A stretch of DNA of 44,213 bases from JBDLIL01 sp039714855 (GTDB taxonomy: Bacteria > Patescibacteriota > Microgenomatia > UBA1400 > PJMF01): assembly GCA_039714855.1 (NCBI GenBank), contig JBDLIL010000003.1, positions 1 through 44,213 on the forward strand, in the 5' to 3' direction. The translations under genes were made by a program, and so were the position numbers. The notes below the pieces were generated by a model. That model worked only from the letters and a program-made list of their open reading frames with translations, had not been told where the DNA came from and did no database searches. Positions 17,141-25,295 of this stretch are shown here, piece after piece (position 1 is the first letter of the stretch; every line of letters starts with the position of its first letter).

Positions 17141-19444
17141 TTATATTTGGAGGGTCGAGATTTTGTCGCGAATTATGACTGCTAGCTCAAAATCCATCTC
17201 ATTAGCTGCGGCTTTCATACGGCGATTTAATTTTTCTATCATTTTTTTACGCTCATCGGGGGTCATGGCTTCAGGGTTGAGTTGGTTTAGATCTACACGT
17301 TGGGCTTTGCTGAGTTGCACGTAGAGTGCCGCAGCCTCGCCAGAGACGCGATGAATCGCGTCTGTACCTGGCTCGTCTTTTTTTTCCAGCATGCGTTCGC
17401 GAATGGGCTTATCAATAGAGATAGGCGTAATTTTATGTTTTTTATTAAATTCCAGCTGGATATTTCTTCTTCTGTCTGTTTCGGTTATTGCCGCCTTCAT
17501 AGACTTGGTGAACTTATCAGCATATAAAATTACTTGTCCGTCTTGGTGCCTGGCAGCGCGCCCCATGGTTTGAATAAGCGCGGTGCTACTGCGTAAAAAG
17601 CCTTCTTTGTCGGCATCTAAAATAGCAACTAGTGTGACTTCGGGTAAATCTAGACCTTCTCGTAGCAGATTAATTCCTACTAATACGTCATATTTGCCTT
17701 TGCGCAAATCTGCCAAGATGTCAGAGCGCTCTAGGGTTTCTATGTCGGAGTGTAGGTAGGCGACTTTGGGTAATGCCTCACCTCTCGCGTCCTCGCTCCG
17801 CTTTCGCGTCGACTCAGACTCGAGTCCCTCTCCACTGAATGGAGAGGGTTGGGCAGTAGTATAAAATTCTTGGGGTATTGGTCCAATTTCGAGTTCTACA
17901 GGATTTAGTTGTTCGTTGGTGCGGATAAGCTTGTTTTCACCATTGGCTTCGGCTTCTCTCTGACGTTGCAGTGCAGCGTCACTACTATTTGCAATTAAAT
18001 TTGTCATCTTTTTTTCATCGTTTAAATATTCTGTCAGGGCCTCGGCCATTTTTTTGGTCAGAGTTGTCACTAGCACTCGCTGACTTTTGGCCTTGCGTTT
18101 CATAATTCCTATTATTAAATCTTCTATTTGGCCTTTGCTGCGTCTTAATTCAATTTCTGGGTCTATTAATCCAGTAGGTCGCACTAGCTGTTCTACCACT
18201 CCACCAGAAAGCGAAGTTTCAAACTCATTTGGTGTGGCGGACACATAAATATTTTGTGGGGTACGCTCTGCAAACTCTTCATATTGCAGTGGCCGATTAT
18301 CTTTAGCGCTGGGCAATCTAAAACCATAATCTATGAGGGTCTCTTTACGGGCCTTGTCGCCCTTATACATGGCTCTTATTTGTGGCAGCGTCATGTGGCT
18401 TTCGTCTATTACGGTTAGGAATTTATTGTCGCCGTATTTGCGGGCATTTTCGGCAAAGTGGTCTAGCAAGCTAAAGGGTGCTTGGCCTACTTTCCTGCCA
18501 TCAAAGTATCTTGAATAATTTTCGATGCCATTTACAAAGCCAAACTCAGTGATCATCTCTAAATCATAATTAACTTTTTGTTCTAAGCGATATGCTTCTA
18601 GCGGCTTATTATCTTTTTTTAATTCCTCTACTCTCTTTTTCAAATCTACTCTAATTTGCTTAATGGCATTTACTTGGGTATTAGGATTTACTAAGTAATG
18701 CTTTGCAGGATAAATCATGTAGCGTTTTACATAGGTTGCTTCATCCACAATCACAGACCCCGTAATTGGATCTATCCAAGTGATATTAGTAATTTTGTTT
18801 TCCAGCGTGTCTATAGAAAGAGCTCTATCTTCATATGCTGGCCATATTTGCAGTACATCGCCGCGTAATCTATAACTACCTCTTCTTAGTTCGGCATCAG
18901 ATCTGTCATATTGCAGTTGACTGAGTGCTTCTAATAAAGTTTGTCTTTCTATTAGTTGCCCTTCTATGAGTTCTACAAAATAATTTCCATACTCTACTGG
19001 TGAGCCTAAGTTATAAATGCAAGAAACAGATGCAACTACTATGCAATCGGGTCTTGTCATCAGGTTTGTTGTCGTTGCCAACCTTAGTTTGTCAATTTCA
19101 TCATTAATAGTTGCTTCTTTTTCAATATAAGTGTCAGAGCTGGGGATATATGCTTCTGGTTGGTAATAATCATAATAAGAGACAAAGTAGCTGACAGCGT
19201 TGTTAGGAAAAAATTCTTTAAACTCTTGGTAGAGCTGTGCGGCTAAAGTTTTATTATGAGCGATTACTAGTGTCGGCTTCTGCACTTTCTCTATCACATT
19301 CGCCACCGTAAAAGTTTTCCCACTGCCAGTTACACCCAGCAAGGTTTGATGTCCTCTATCTTTCTCCACTCCATCAGCTAAGGCTGCTATTGCCTCGGGC
19401 TGATCTCCGGTTGGTTTAAAAGGCGATTTCAAAGTAAATTTCAT
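17141..19444 (-). CDS. uvrB: Excinuclease ABC subunit B with large internal insertion (767 aa)
   Basis: UvrB is the helicase-like subunit that loads on damage and recruits UvrC. Seen: LLGVTGSGKTFTVANVI (Walker A), the beta-hairpin region YFVSYYDYYQPEAYIP, DESH box (TVIDESHMTL), YVSATPNEFE, GINLLREGLDLPEV, QTMGRAARH, and the C-terminal UVR pair (MDFELAVIIRDKI). Typical UvrB is about 660-670 residues. The extra length sits mainly at residues 475-559, between LTEYL and KVAYLHSDI, where E. coli has only a few residues, plus a short insert DAIHRVSG near residue 695. Part of both insertions is palindromic repeat sequence. A TATAAT box lies 8 nt before the start. Confidence 0.96.
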   Translation of the reverse strand: MKFTLKSPFKPTGDQPEAIAALADGVEKDRGHQTLLGVTGSGKTFTVANVIEKVQKPTLVIAHNKTLAAQLYQEFKEFFPNNAVSYFVSYYDYYQPEAYIPSSDTYIEKEATINDEIDKLRLATTTNLMTRPDCIVVASVSCIYNLGSPVEYGNYFVELIEGQLIERQTLLEALSQLQYDRSDAELRRGSYRLRGDVLQIWPAYEDRALSIDTLENKITNITWIDPITGSVIVDEATYVKRYMIYPAKHYLVNPNTQVNAIKQIRVDLKKRVEELKKDNKPLEAYRLEQKVNYDLEMITEFGFVNGIENYSRYFDGRKVGQAPFSLLDHFAENARKYGDNKFLTVIDESHMTLPQIRAMYKGDKARKETLIDYGFRLPSAKDNRPLQYEEFAERTPQNIYVSATPNEFETSLSGGVVEQLVRPTGLIDPEIELRRSKGQIEDLIIGIMKRKAKSQRVLVTTLTKKMAEALTEYLNDEKKMTNLIANSSDAALQRQREAEANGENKLIRTNEQLNPVELEIGPIPQEFYTTAQPSPFSGEGLESESTRKRSEDARGEALPKVAYLHSDIETLERSDILADLRKGKYDVLVGINLLREGLDLPEVTLVAILDADKEGFLRSSTALIQTMGRAARHQDGQVILYADKFTKSMKAAITETDRRRNIQLEFNKKHKITPISIDKPIRERMLEKKDEPGTDAIHRVSGEAAALYVQLSKAQRVDLNQLNPEAMTPDERKKMIEKLNRRMKAAANEMDFELAVIIRDKISTLQI
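17344..17363. repeat. Palindrome inside uvrB (AGACGCGAT-GA-ATCGCGTCT)
   Basis: A 9-bp perfect stem with a 2-nt loop, translated in frame as part of PGTDAIHRVSGE between the helicase domains and the C-terminal UVR motif, a flexible linker in the family. Confidence 0.85.
17826..17848. repeat. Hairpin element inside uvrB (CCCTCTCCA-CTGAA-TGGAGAGGG)
   Basis: A 9-bp perfect stem read in frame as PSPFSGEG. It is followed by a GC-rich stretch to about 17780 that encodes charged residues (LESESTRKRSEDARGEALP). The same hairpin type occurs between genes at 17088-17106 and 20294-20312. Confidence 0.85.
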
Positions 19445-19452
19445 GAAGGGTT

Positions 19453-19474
19453 ATTATAGCGTGATTGGTATAAT
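19453..19474. promoter_or_regulatory. Back-to-back -10 boxes between uvrB and the HAD gene
   Basis: In the 43-nt gap between the divergent genes, TATAAT points left (19458 to 19453, 8 nt from the uvrB ATG) and another TATAAT points right (19469-19474, 13 nt from the HAD ATG). The two promoters must overlap, so the two genes may compete for polymerase. Confidence 0.5.
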
Positions 19475-19487
19475 ATGGCGATAAATT

Positions 19488-20138
19488 ATGAACAAAGCTT
19501 TTATTTTTGATTTTGACGGCGTGATCATCAACAATGAGCCAGCTTGGGAGCAGGCCAAAGAAGAACTTTATCAACGACTTTTTGGCAAAGAAGTTTATTT
19601 ATGTTTAGGCTCAACCCTTGGTATCAATATGGATGACATCTATAAAAGAGCTCAGAAATGTGGAACAAGAGTAAGCAAAAAAACTTTTCTTAAAGAATTT
19701 CAGAGTTACGCTCCGAAAATTTATCAAAGTGCTCCACTTGCTGAAGGAGTTGATGCTATTGGTCAAACACTAACTGATCTTGGATACAAAATTGCTATCG
19801 TTTCAGCTTCGCCGATGGAGTGGATTAGCATTGCGCTTAAGCGCACTAAACTAAAAAAATATCTCACTTATGCTTTATCACTATATGACAGAATTGATCT
19901 TCCGCACAAGCCAGCACCAGATGGATATTTAGAAGCAATTAAAATACTCAAGGCTTCTCCTAAAGCTACTTGTGTTTTAGAAGATTCCAATCCTGGGATT
20001 GAATCTGCCAAAGCAGCTGGAGTGTTTGCTATTGGTTTTCAGCAAAATTCAATTGGTCATGAATTAAAGAACGCTGATGCTTATGCAAAAAATTTGGATG
20101 AAGTGGTTCAGATATTAAAGAAAGATATTTCTAAATAA
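19488..20138 (+). CDS. HAD-IA phosphatase, beta-phosphoglucomutase-like (216 aa)
   Basis: Motif I FIFDFDGVIINNEPAW with both Asp residues, helical cap (about 20-80), motif II IVSASPMEW, Lys in PHKPAPDGY, motif IV CVLEDSNPGIESAKAAG. This is the layout of the beta-phosphoglucomutase/phosphatase group of sugar-phosphate hydrolases. Substrate not predictable. Probably monocistronic: followed by repeat-containing spacer. Confidence 0.9.
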   Translation: MNKAFIFDFDGVIINNEPAWEQAKEELYQRLFGKEVYLCLGSTLGINMDDIYKRAQKCGTRVSKKTFLKEFQSYAPKIYQSAPLAEGVDAIGQTLTDLGYKIAIVSASPMEWISIALKRTKLKKYLTYALSLYDRIDLPHKPAPDGYLEAIKILKASPKATCVLEDSNPGIESAKAAGVFAIGFQQNSIGHELKNADAYAKNLDEVVQILKKDISK

Positions 20139-20238
20139 AATTTTCGAACACAATAACTTTTAGTTGTTTGCCACTAATCGCCAGTAGGTTTGAATTCATG
20201 TTTCTCAGAATACAACCTCACCTATCTAGAAATTCTTC

Positions 20239-20254
20239 TCCGCCAGCTGGCGGA
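20239..20254. repeat. 16-nt perfect palindrome (TCCGCCAG-CTGGCGGA)
   Basis: A self-complementary 16-mer in the 210-nt spacer after the HAD gene. The spacer also contains the 40-nt element at 20273-20312 and no gene. Confidence 0.8.
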
Positions 20255-20272
20255 TCAAAAATTATCTAGATG

Positions 20273-20312
20273 TCTCCTCCAAAGGCGGACAGGCTCTCCA
20301 AGTGTGGAGAGG
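20273..20312. repeat. Intergenic double-palindrome element, copy 2
   Basis: Same as the element at 17067-17106 except for a few changes in the loop of the second hairpin (CTCTCCAAGTGTGGAGAG here). It lies upstream of the promoter of the next gene. Confidence 0.85.
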
Positions 20313-20349
20313 ATCAGCCTTTATTATAACCTTTTGGTACAATGCCTCT

Positions 20350-21282
20350 ATGAAGAAAATTCTGCCTGTTTTGGCGATCGCAATTGTTCTACTAGGAATT
20401 GGCGTTTTTTTTGTATACCAGAGGAATCAACAAATGCGACGATCGCTGGTTGATGACGCGACAAAACAGGAGCTTCCAGATATTCCTTTGTCAACATTTT
20501 CTTTAGATGAAGTTGACACATATAATATTCAGTGGTCTCCTGACCACTCTTATGGCATCTTTTTATATACTATTCCTGAGCATTCTGAATCAGGCCTAGT
20601 AATAAGAGAATTTATTTATGCTGTCTATGTAAATCCAAGCTCAGTCAAGGATCCATTTGTGATATTAAAAACTGTGGTCAATAAGTTTGATGGGTTTGGT
20701 TGTGGTTACGCAGGCTGTGATGAAGCTCTTTACAATAACAGCCTTGCTCTTGTGGAGTTTACTCTTGATAATAAGCACTTTTTGCTTCAACGTCCATTTA
20801 CAAATCCCAGTGAAGCTGATATTTACCTGTATTCAAGTGAGGCCAAAGAAATAAAGCTCTCAACATTGGACAAGGTAGCAATGTCCACATCTGCTCACTT
20901 TATTCCCAACACTAATAAGGTTATTTTCCAAGATAAGCAGCTTAAAAACATTTTTGAATATGATATCGAAAATCAAACCGTTAAACTTATTTATGCCATA
21001 CCTCTCAATCTTGATGATAGGCATGAACAATGGGGAGTCAGCTCATCATTTTCACCAAATAGAAAGTATATTGCTTATTGGATTGATCGTGACAAAAAAC
21101 CTGGTACTTATGTGGTCAGCCTCAAAACTAAAAGATTCAAGTTTTTCTCCATGAAAGTATTGCCTTATTGGATTGATGATCAGACTATTAGTGTAAAAAC
21201 AATAAAAAGTCTCGAAAGAGGGAGTATGGAAATGAGACCAATTTCAGAATCTCGTTCTCAGGTTAATATTGGAGATTTATAG
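20350..21282 (+). CDS. Membrane-anchored beta-propeller-like protein (310 aa)
   Basis: Starts with MKKILPVLAIAIVLLGIGVFFVYQ, an N-terminal membrane anchor, then a beta-rich outside domain with repeats such as YNIQWSPDHSYGIFLY and SSFSPNRKYIAYWI that recall TolB/WD-like propeller blades. Cys residues at CGYAGC may form a disulfide. Start 20350 has a TACAAT box ending 6 nt upstream; the longer frame from 20302 would translate the promoter. No enzyme motif seen. Confidence 0.7.
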   Translation: MKKILPVLAIAIVLLGIGVFFVYQRNQQMRRSLVDDATKQELPDIPLSTFSLDEVDTYNIQWSPDHSYGIFLYTIPEHSESGLVIREFIYAVYVNPSSVKDPFVILKTVVNKFDGFGCGYAGCDEALYNNSLALVEFTLDNKHFLLQRPFTNPSEADIYLYSSEAKEIKLSTLDKVAMSTSAHFIPNTNKVIFQDKQLKNIFEYDIENQTVKLIYAIPLNLDDRHEQWGVSSSFSPNRKYIAYWIDRDKKPGTYVVSLKTKRFKFFSMKVLPYWIDDQTISVKTIKSLERGSMEMRPISESRSQVNIGDL

Positions 21283-21345
21283 ATCCCCTTTTAGCAGGTT
21301 TCTTTTTTTAGTTGGGAGAGAATAAGAGAGCCACTATTTATAACC

Positions 21346-21372
21346 TTGATGTGGTGTGTGGGGAGGTATAAT
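21346..21372 (+). promoter_or_regulatory. Promoter of the accessory island
   Basis: TTGATG, a 15-nt spacer and TATAAT, reading toward the small gene at 21396. Spacing is slightly short but both boxes are good. Confidence 0.5.
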
Positions 21373-21395
21373 TAAGATCAGAGTTGTTTTTTTAA

Positions 21396-21647
21396 ATGAT
21401 CAAACAATCTGTGCCTAATATGAAATATTCAAACTCCTCAACATTAATAGAAGAGCCAGCCGATGGAGGTAGATTCGAACTAGTGCCATCAAGAAGGCAT
21501 TGGCAATCTACGGCTTTTGGTAGAAATACTCTCAAGGACATTGTTGATGGTACAGGAAATGGTTCGCCCAGATCTAATAGAAATAATCAGACCGCTATAG
21601 CATTAAAAGATATTGGTAATCATAAACTTTCTAATGATTCTAAATAA
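21396..21647 (+). CDS. Small hypothetical protein (83 aa)
   Basis: Not recognised. The product is polar with no membrane helix (GGRFELVPSRRHWQST.., GNGSPRSNRNNQTA..). A recognisable promoter precedes it and the next gene follows within about 10 nt, which supports it. No clear ribosome binding site; ATG 21420 is another possible start. Confidence 0.4.
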   Translation: MIKQSVPNMKYSNSSTLIEEPADGGRFELVPSRRHWQSTAFGRNTLKDIVDGTGNGSPRSNRNNQTAIALKDIGNHKLSNDSK

Positions 21648-21659
21648 GACTATTTGAAT

Positions 21660-22397
21660 ATGGTTGAATTAATTTTTTATATTATGGAAATACTAAATAA
21701 TCCCTGGATAACAGGAATAGTAGGTGGTGTCATCAGCGGTTTTATAGTCTACTTTGTTACAAGTAAGCTATTATCTAAAAAACAAAATAAGGAGTATTCA
21801 CAAAAAGTGACTACTGCGAATAACGAAATACTTTATGTGATGCGTCCCTTGATTGTACAAAAGCAGATTCCTTCAAAACTAATTATAGAATCAACGATTG
21901 AATCAATTGCGAGAAAATACGAAGTTAATAAGAGTGATCTTTTTGACATACCATTACTCGCCGATGACCTTATAAGAGAAGTTATGGAGAATGCGTTTTT
22001 AGATTCAAAACAAAAAATGGAATTTTGTACTAAGATAAACGAACTAAAAGTTGAAAAAATAACATCGAAGGAAATAGTAAGGGTCTATGAAAAAATAGTA
22101 TATCGAAAAGATCGCATATCTTCTCAATATGTAAGTATTCTTCTCGCTGCTACCGCATCTACGATGGTTCTTTTTATCAGTTTTTTTTCAACAATAAAAG
22201 GGGGTATGAATTTTAATGGATTTAATAACTTTTTAGAAGCTAGTACCATTACACTTATTAGTGTGATAGTTCCAATGGTGGCAATGACGATGACAATGTT
22301 TCTTAAAAAAATAAGACAGTATGAGAGTGACAAAAAGAATGAGCACGAGGAAGAAAAGAAAAAAAAGAAAACCCCCAGCCAAAATAATGTAGAATGA
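21660..22397 (+). CDS. Membrane protein of unknown function (245 aa)
   Basis: One membrane helix near the N-terminus (about residues 14-34), a helical soluble middle part (40-155), two more helices (about 160-182 and 193-218) and a Lys/Glu-rich tail that ends in KKKKK. TTG 21654 is a possible earlier start. Six nt separate it from the kinase gene downstream, suggesting cotranscription. No family recognised; the layout with a cytoplasmic helical core and paired C-terminal helices gives no function. Confidence 0.6.
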   Translation: MVELIFYIMEILNNPWITGIVGGVISGFIVYFVTSKLLSKKQNKEYSQKVTTANNEILYVMRPLIVQKQIPSKLIIESTIESIARKYEVNKSDLFDIPLLADDLIREVMENAFLDSKQKMEFCTKINELKVEKITSKEIVRVYEKIVYRKDRISSQYVSILLAATASTMVLFISFFSTIKGGMNFNGFNNFLEASTITLISVIVPMVAMTMTMFLKKIRQYESDKKNEHEEEKKKKKTPSQNNVE

Positions 22398-22403
22398 GAA
22401 TAA

Positions 22404-22895
22404 ATGAAAGCTATCATCATCGCCCCTTCTCTCTCTGGAAAAACAAGCATAATAAAATATCTTCAAGAAAATTATGATTTTAATGTAAGTGAAATGGATG
22501 AGGAATTAACTAAAATTAATAATGGTAAGTTCCCGGAAGATGCTAAAAGTAAGCATGATGTATTAGCCTTCAAGGTAATTAAGCAAATATTGTTATTAAA
22601 AGACATAATTTTTTTTACTAATACTAATTATTTTTCAGATCAAGATTTAATAAAAGCCAAAGAACTTGGTTTCAAGATAATCCAGCTTGATCTTAGTATT
22701 GAAGAATTAAGAAAAAGAAATAAGAAACGTATGGAAAATGAAGGATATGATGATATGAGTAGGTGGTTAGATGGAATGGTTGAATATCAAGAAAATATTT
22801 TTGAAAAAGGTTTTGTAGACAGGAAAATTAGTGCAGTTCAACCAGCATCTGAAGCTGTAAAAGATTTGTTGGACTATACTAATACAAAAAAATGA
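22404..22895 (+). CDS. P-loop nucleoside/shikimate-kinase-like protein (163 aa)
   Basis: The N-terminus MKAIIIAPSLSGKTSIIKYL is a Walker A loop in which the first Gly is Ala. A DxD-like SEMDEEL follows, and LSIEELRKRNKKR resembles the lid of small-molecule kinases. Size and order fit the adenylate/shikimate kinase group. Part of a compact run with the preceding membrane gene and the following Nudix gene. Confidence 0.7.
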   Translation: MKAIIIAPSLSGKTSIIKYLQENYDFNVSEMDEELTKINNGKFPEDAKSKHDVLAFKVIKQILLLKDIIFFTNTNYFSDQDLIKAKELGFKIIQLDLSIEELRKRNKKRMENEGYDDMSRWLDGMVEYQENIFEKGFVDRKISAVQPASEAVKDLLDYTNTKK

Positions 22896-22914
22896 AAAAT
22901 AAAATAACCACCCC

Positions 22915-23412
22915 ATGAAACTACTAAAAACAATCAAAGACAAAGATTTGCCCAGGGATGAATCAAGTTTGGAAATTCGGGAATGTTCGAGAGGAGTATT
23001 TGTAAACAAAGATGGCTTAATCCCCCTTTTATTTGCTTCTAATATTGATATCCACGAATTGCCCGGTGGTGGTATAGACCCCGGTGAAGACAGACACAGC
23101 GGCTTGGTCAGAGAAGTGCTAGAAGAAGCTGGCGGTGAAATAGAAGTGACTCATGAACTTGGCAAGATAATTGAATATCGATCCAAGATTAATCGAAAGC
23201 AAATATCATATTGTTATTTTGGCAAGATTAAATCTGTAGCGGAGCCCACATACACAGAGGAAGAATTGCGCGACGGCACTATTCTAGAATGGATGACGAT
23301 AGATGAAGCAATTGCAAAAGTTAAAGGCGACAAGTCAAGTGAATATGAAGGCCCATTTATTCAGGAGCGAGATTTGTTCCTATTAGAATTAGCTAAGTCG
23401 CTATTATACTAA
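22915..23412 (+). CDS. Nudix hydrolase (165 aa)
   Basis: A complete Nudix box is visible: GGIDPGEDRHSGLVREVLEEAGG matches Gx5Ex7REUxEExGU. Such enzymes hydrolyse nucleoside diphosphates linked to another group. The substrate is not predictable. It follows the P-loop kinase by 19 nt. Confidence 0.9.
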   Translation: MKLLKTIKDKDLPRDESSLEIRECSRGVFVNKDGLIPLLFASNIDIHELPGGGIDPGEDRHSGLVREVLEEAGGEIEVTHELGKIIEYRSKINRKQISYCYFGKIKSVAEPTYTEEELRDGTILEWMTIDEAIAKVKGDKSSEYEGPFIQERDLFLLELAKSLLY

Positions 23413-23417
23413 TTATC

Positions 23418-23658
23418 ATGAATACAACAATTTTTCTCGCCAGACTTTGGGGTAGTTTTTTTATCATCTTTGGTTCGCTTTTTATTATTACACGGCAGCT
23501 GGGTAAGACTATTGAGATGACAAATTAAGGGTATTCATAAAATTGGCTTCCCAGAAAGTATTCATAAACAAGCCCAGCGCTTTAAAACCAAGCAAATGGT
23601 CAGCACTGTTTTTCTGCTAATTTTAGGTGTGTGGTTGTTGTGGAAGAGTTTCGCCTAA
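23418..23658 (+). pseudogene. Frameshifted small membrane protein gene
   Basis: ATG 23418 opens a frame (MNTTIFLARLWGSFFIIFG…RQLGKTIEMTN) that stops at 23528. The +1 frame then continues as HKIGFPESIHKQAQRFKTKQMVSTVFLLILGVWLLW and stops at 23656-23658. Together the halves make a plausible ~80-residue protein with two membrane helices. An 11-nt direct repeat GTATTCATAAA (23531-23541 and 23569-23579) lies at the break and could mark a slippage or duplication. A TATACT box lies 7 nt before the ATG. Two separate tiny genes is the alternative. Confidence 0.5.
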
Positions 23659-23681
23659 ATTTCGTATATAATTAAGTAATT

Positions 23682-24521
23682 GTGCCAAAAAAAGATGCTT
23701 CAATCTTACTTTTTCATGAAAAACAGGTTCGTCGTCACTGGAATGAAAAGAAAGAATTATGGTATTTTTCTATTGTCGATATAATTTCTGTTTTAACTAG
23801 TTCAACTATTCCTAAAAGATATTGGAGTGATCTTAAATCAAAACTCAGAGAAGAAGGAAGTGAGGTGTACGATAAAATCGTACAACTGAAACTTAGAGCC
23901 TCAGATGGGAAAAAATACAATACAGACTGTTTTTCTACGGAGGATATGTTGAGAGTCGTCCAGTCAATTCCCTCACCAAAGGCAGAACCTTTTAAGATTT
24001 GGTTAGCAAAAGTTGGTTATGAGCGCATAGAAGAAACAGAGAATCCTGAACTAGCTTTTGATAGAGCCATGAAAACTTATCTTAAAAAAGGCTATTCTAA
24101 AGATTGGGTTAACCAGAGACTTAAGACAATTGAGGTAAGAAAAGATCTTACAGACGAATGGCAAGAGCGAGGAGTAAAAGAGGGTTTGGAATTTGCAATC
24201 CTAACAGATGAGATTACTAAAGCCTGGTCTGGAAAATCTGTAAGGCAATATAAAAAATTCAAAAATCTCAAGAAACAAAGTCTTAGAGATAATATGACCA
24301 ATCTTGAATTAGTGCTAAACATGCTTGCTGAAGTTTCTACTACAGAGATTTCTAAAGAAAAACGACCAAAAACTTTTTCTGAAAGCAAAACTATTGCCAA
24401 ACAGGGTGGAGGAACCGCAAGAAAAGCAAGAAAAGACATTGAGCAAAAGATAGGTCGTAGCGCTATCTCTGCGAAAAATGCTAAAAATTTACCTAGTGAG
24501 AGAATAAAAAAGTTGAGATAA
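23682..24521 (+). CDS. Bro-N / DinD-like protein (279 aa)
   Basis: Residues 10-110 carry a Bro-N-type domain (VRRHWNEKKELWYFSIVDIISVLTSS…PKRYWSDLKSKL), as in phage antirepressors. The C-terminal half resembles DNA-damage-inducible protein D (…GLEFAILTDEITKAWSGKSVRQYKKFKNL.., then FSESKTIAKQGGGTARKARKDIEQKIGRSAISAKNAK). GTG start at 23682. Proteins of this type are often prophage- or island-borne. LexA is encoded 1.3 kb downstream, so SOS control is possible, but no operator is proven. Confidence 0.8.
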   Translation: MPKKDASILLFHEKQVRRHWNEKKELWYFSIVDIISVLTSSTIPKRYWSDLKSKLREEGSEVYDKIVQLKLRASDGKKYNTDCFSTEDMLRVVQSIPSPKAEPFKIWLAKVGYERIEETENPELAFDRAMKTYLKKGYSKDWVNQRLKTIEVRKDLTDEWQERGVKEGLEFAILTDEITKAWSGKSVRQYKKFKNLKKQSLRDNMTNLELVLNMLAEVSTTEISKEKRPKTFSESKTIAKQGGGTARKARKDIEQKIGRSAISAKNAKNLPSERIKKLR

Positions 24522-24528
24522 TATCTCT

Positions 24529-25278
24529 ATGCTTATCACCCCCATTAAAACCCCTCTCATAAAACCCAATGATGATCTAGTAAAAATTATTACTGATAAT
24601 TTAAAGGAATTGCCAGAGAAAAGTATTTTAGTAATTGCTTCTAAGATATTTAGTACTGTAGAAAATAGATTTGTAGAGAAAAAAACTGGCACCAGAGAAG
24701 AAAAGCATGATTTAGTAAAGCAAGAAGCTGAATACTACACCCAACCCCATTCCTCTAAATACAATCTAATGTTAACAGTGAAACGCAATTGGATATTTAT
24801 AAATGCTGGCATAGATGAGAGTAATGCTGATGGCAAATATTTATTGTGGCCAGAAGATCCCCAAAAATCTTTGAATAATTTATGGCATGAGTTAAGAAAG
24901 TTTTATAAAGTAAAAGAATTGGGTTTATGTATGTCTGATAGCAGCAGCATTCCTCTAAATTGGGGTGTGATTGGCAGAGCTATTGCCTATTGCGGTTTTA
25001 ATCCGCTAAAAAATTACATCGACAGTAAAGATTTATTTGGTAGAAAAATGCTCATGGAACAAAGTAATATTGCTCAAAGCATTACTGCCGCTGCTACTCT
25101 AGAAATGGGAGAAGGAGCTGAGTCTACTCCCCTAGCCTTAGTGGAAGATATTAAAGACATTGAGTTTCAAGATCATGCGCCCACTCAGCGAGAACTAGAT
25201 AAATTAAAAATAAATTTGGAAGACGATGCCTTCGCACCGATACTTACAAATGCTAATTGGCATAAAGGTGGTTCGTAA
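24529..25278 (+). CDS. CofE-like gamma-glutamyl ligase (249 aa)
   Basis: Matches the coenzyme F420-0:gamma-L-glutamate ligase fold: SILVIASKIFSTVENR, NAGIDESNADGKYLLWPEDP, MSDSSSIPLNWGVIGRAIAYCGFNPL, then ITAAATLEMGEGAESTPLALVED. Related proteins in these genomes are sometimes annotated as folate gamma-glutamate ligases. Nothing else for F420 is in the window, so the substrate may be folate or another carboxylate. A GATAAT box ends 6 nt before the ATG. Confidence 0.85.
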   Translation: MLITPIKTPLIKPNDDLVKIITDNLKELPEKSILVIASKIFSTVENRFVEKKTGTREEKHDLVKQEAEYYTQPHSSKYNLMLTVKRNWIFINAGIDESNADGKYLLWPEDPQKSLNNLWHELRKFYKVKELGLCMSDSSSIPLNWGVIGRAIAYCGFNPLKNYIDSKDLFGRKMLMEQSNIAQSITAAATLEMGEGAESTPLALVEDIKDIEFQDHAPTQRELDKLKINLEDDAFAPILTNANWHKGGS

Positions 25279-25295
25279 TTTATGATGGGCTTGTT

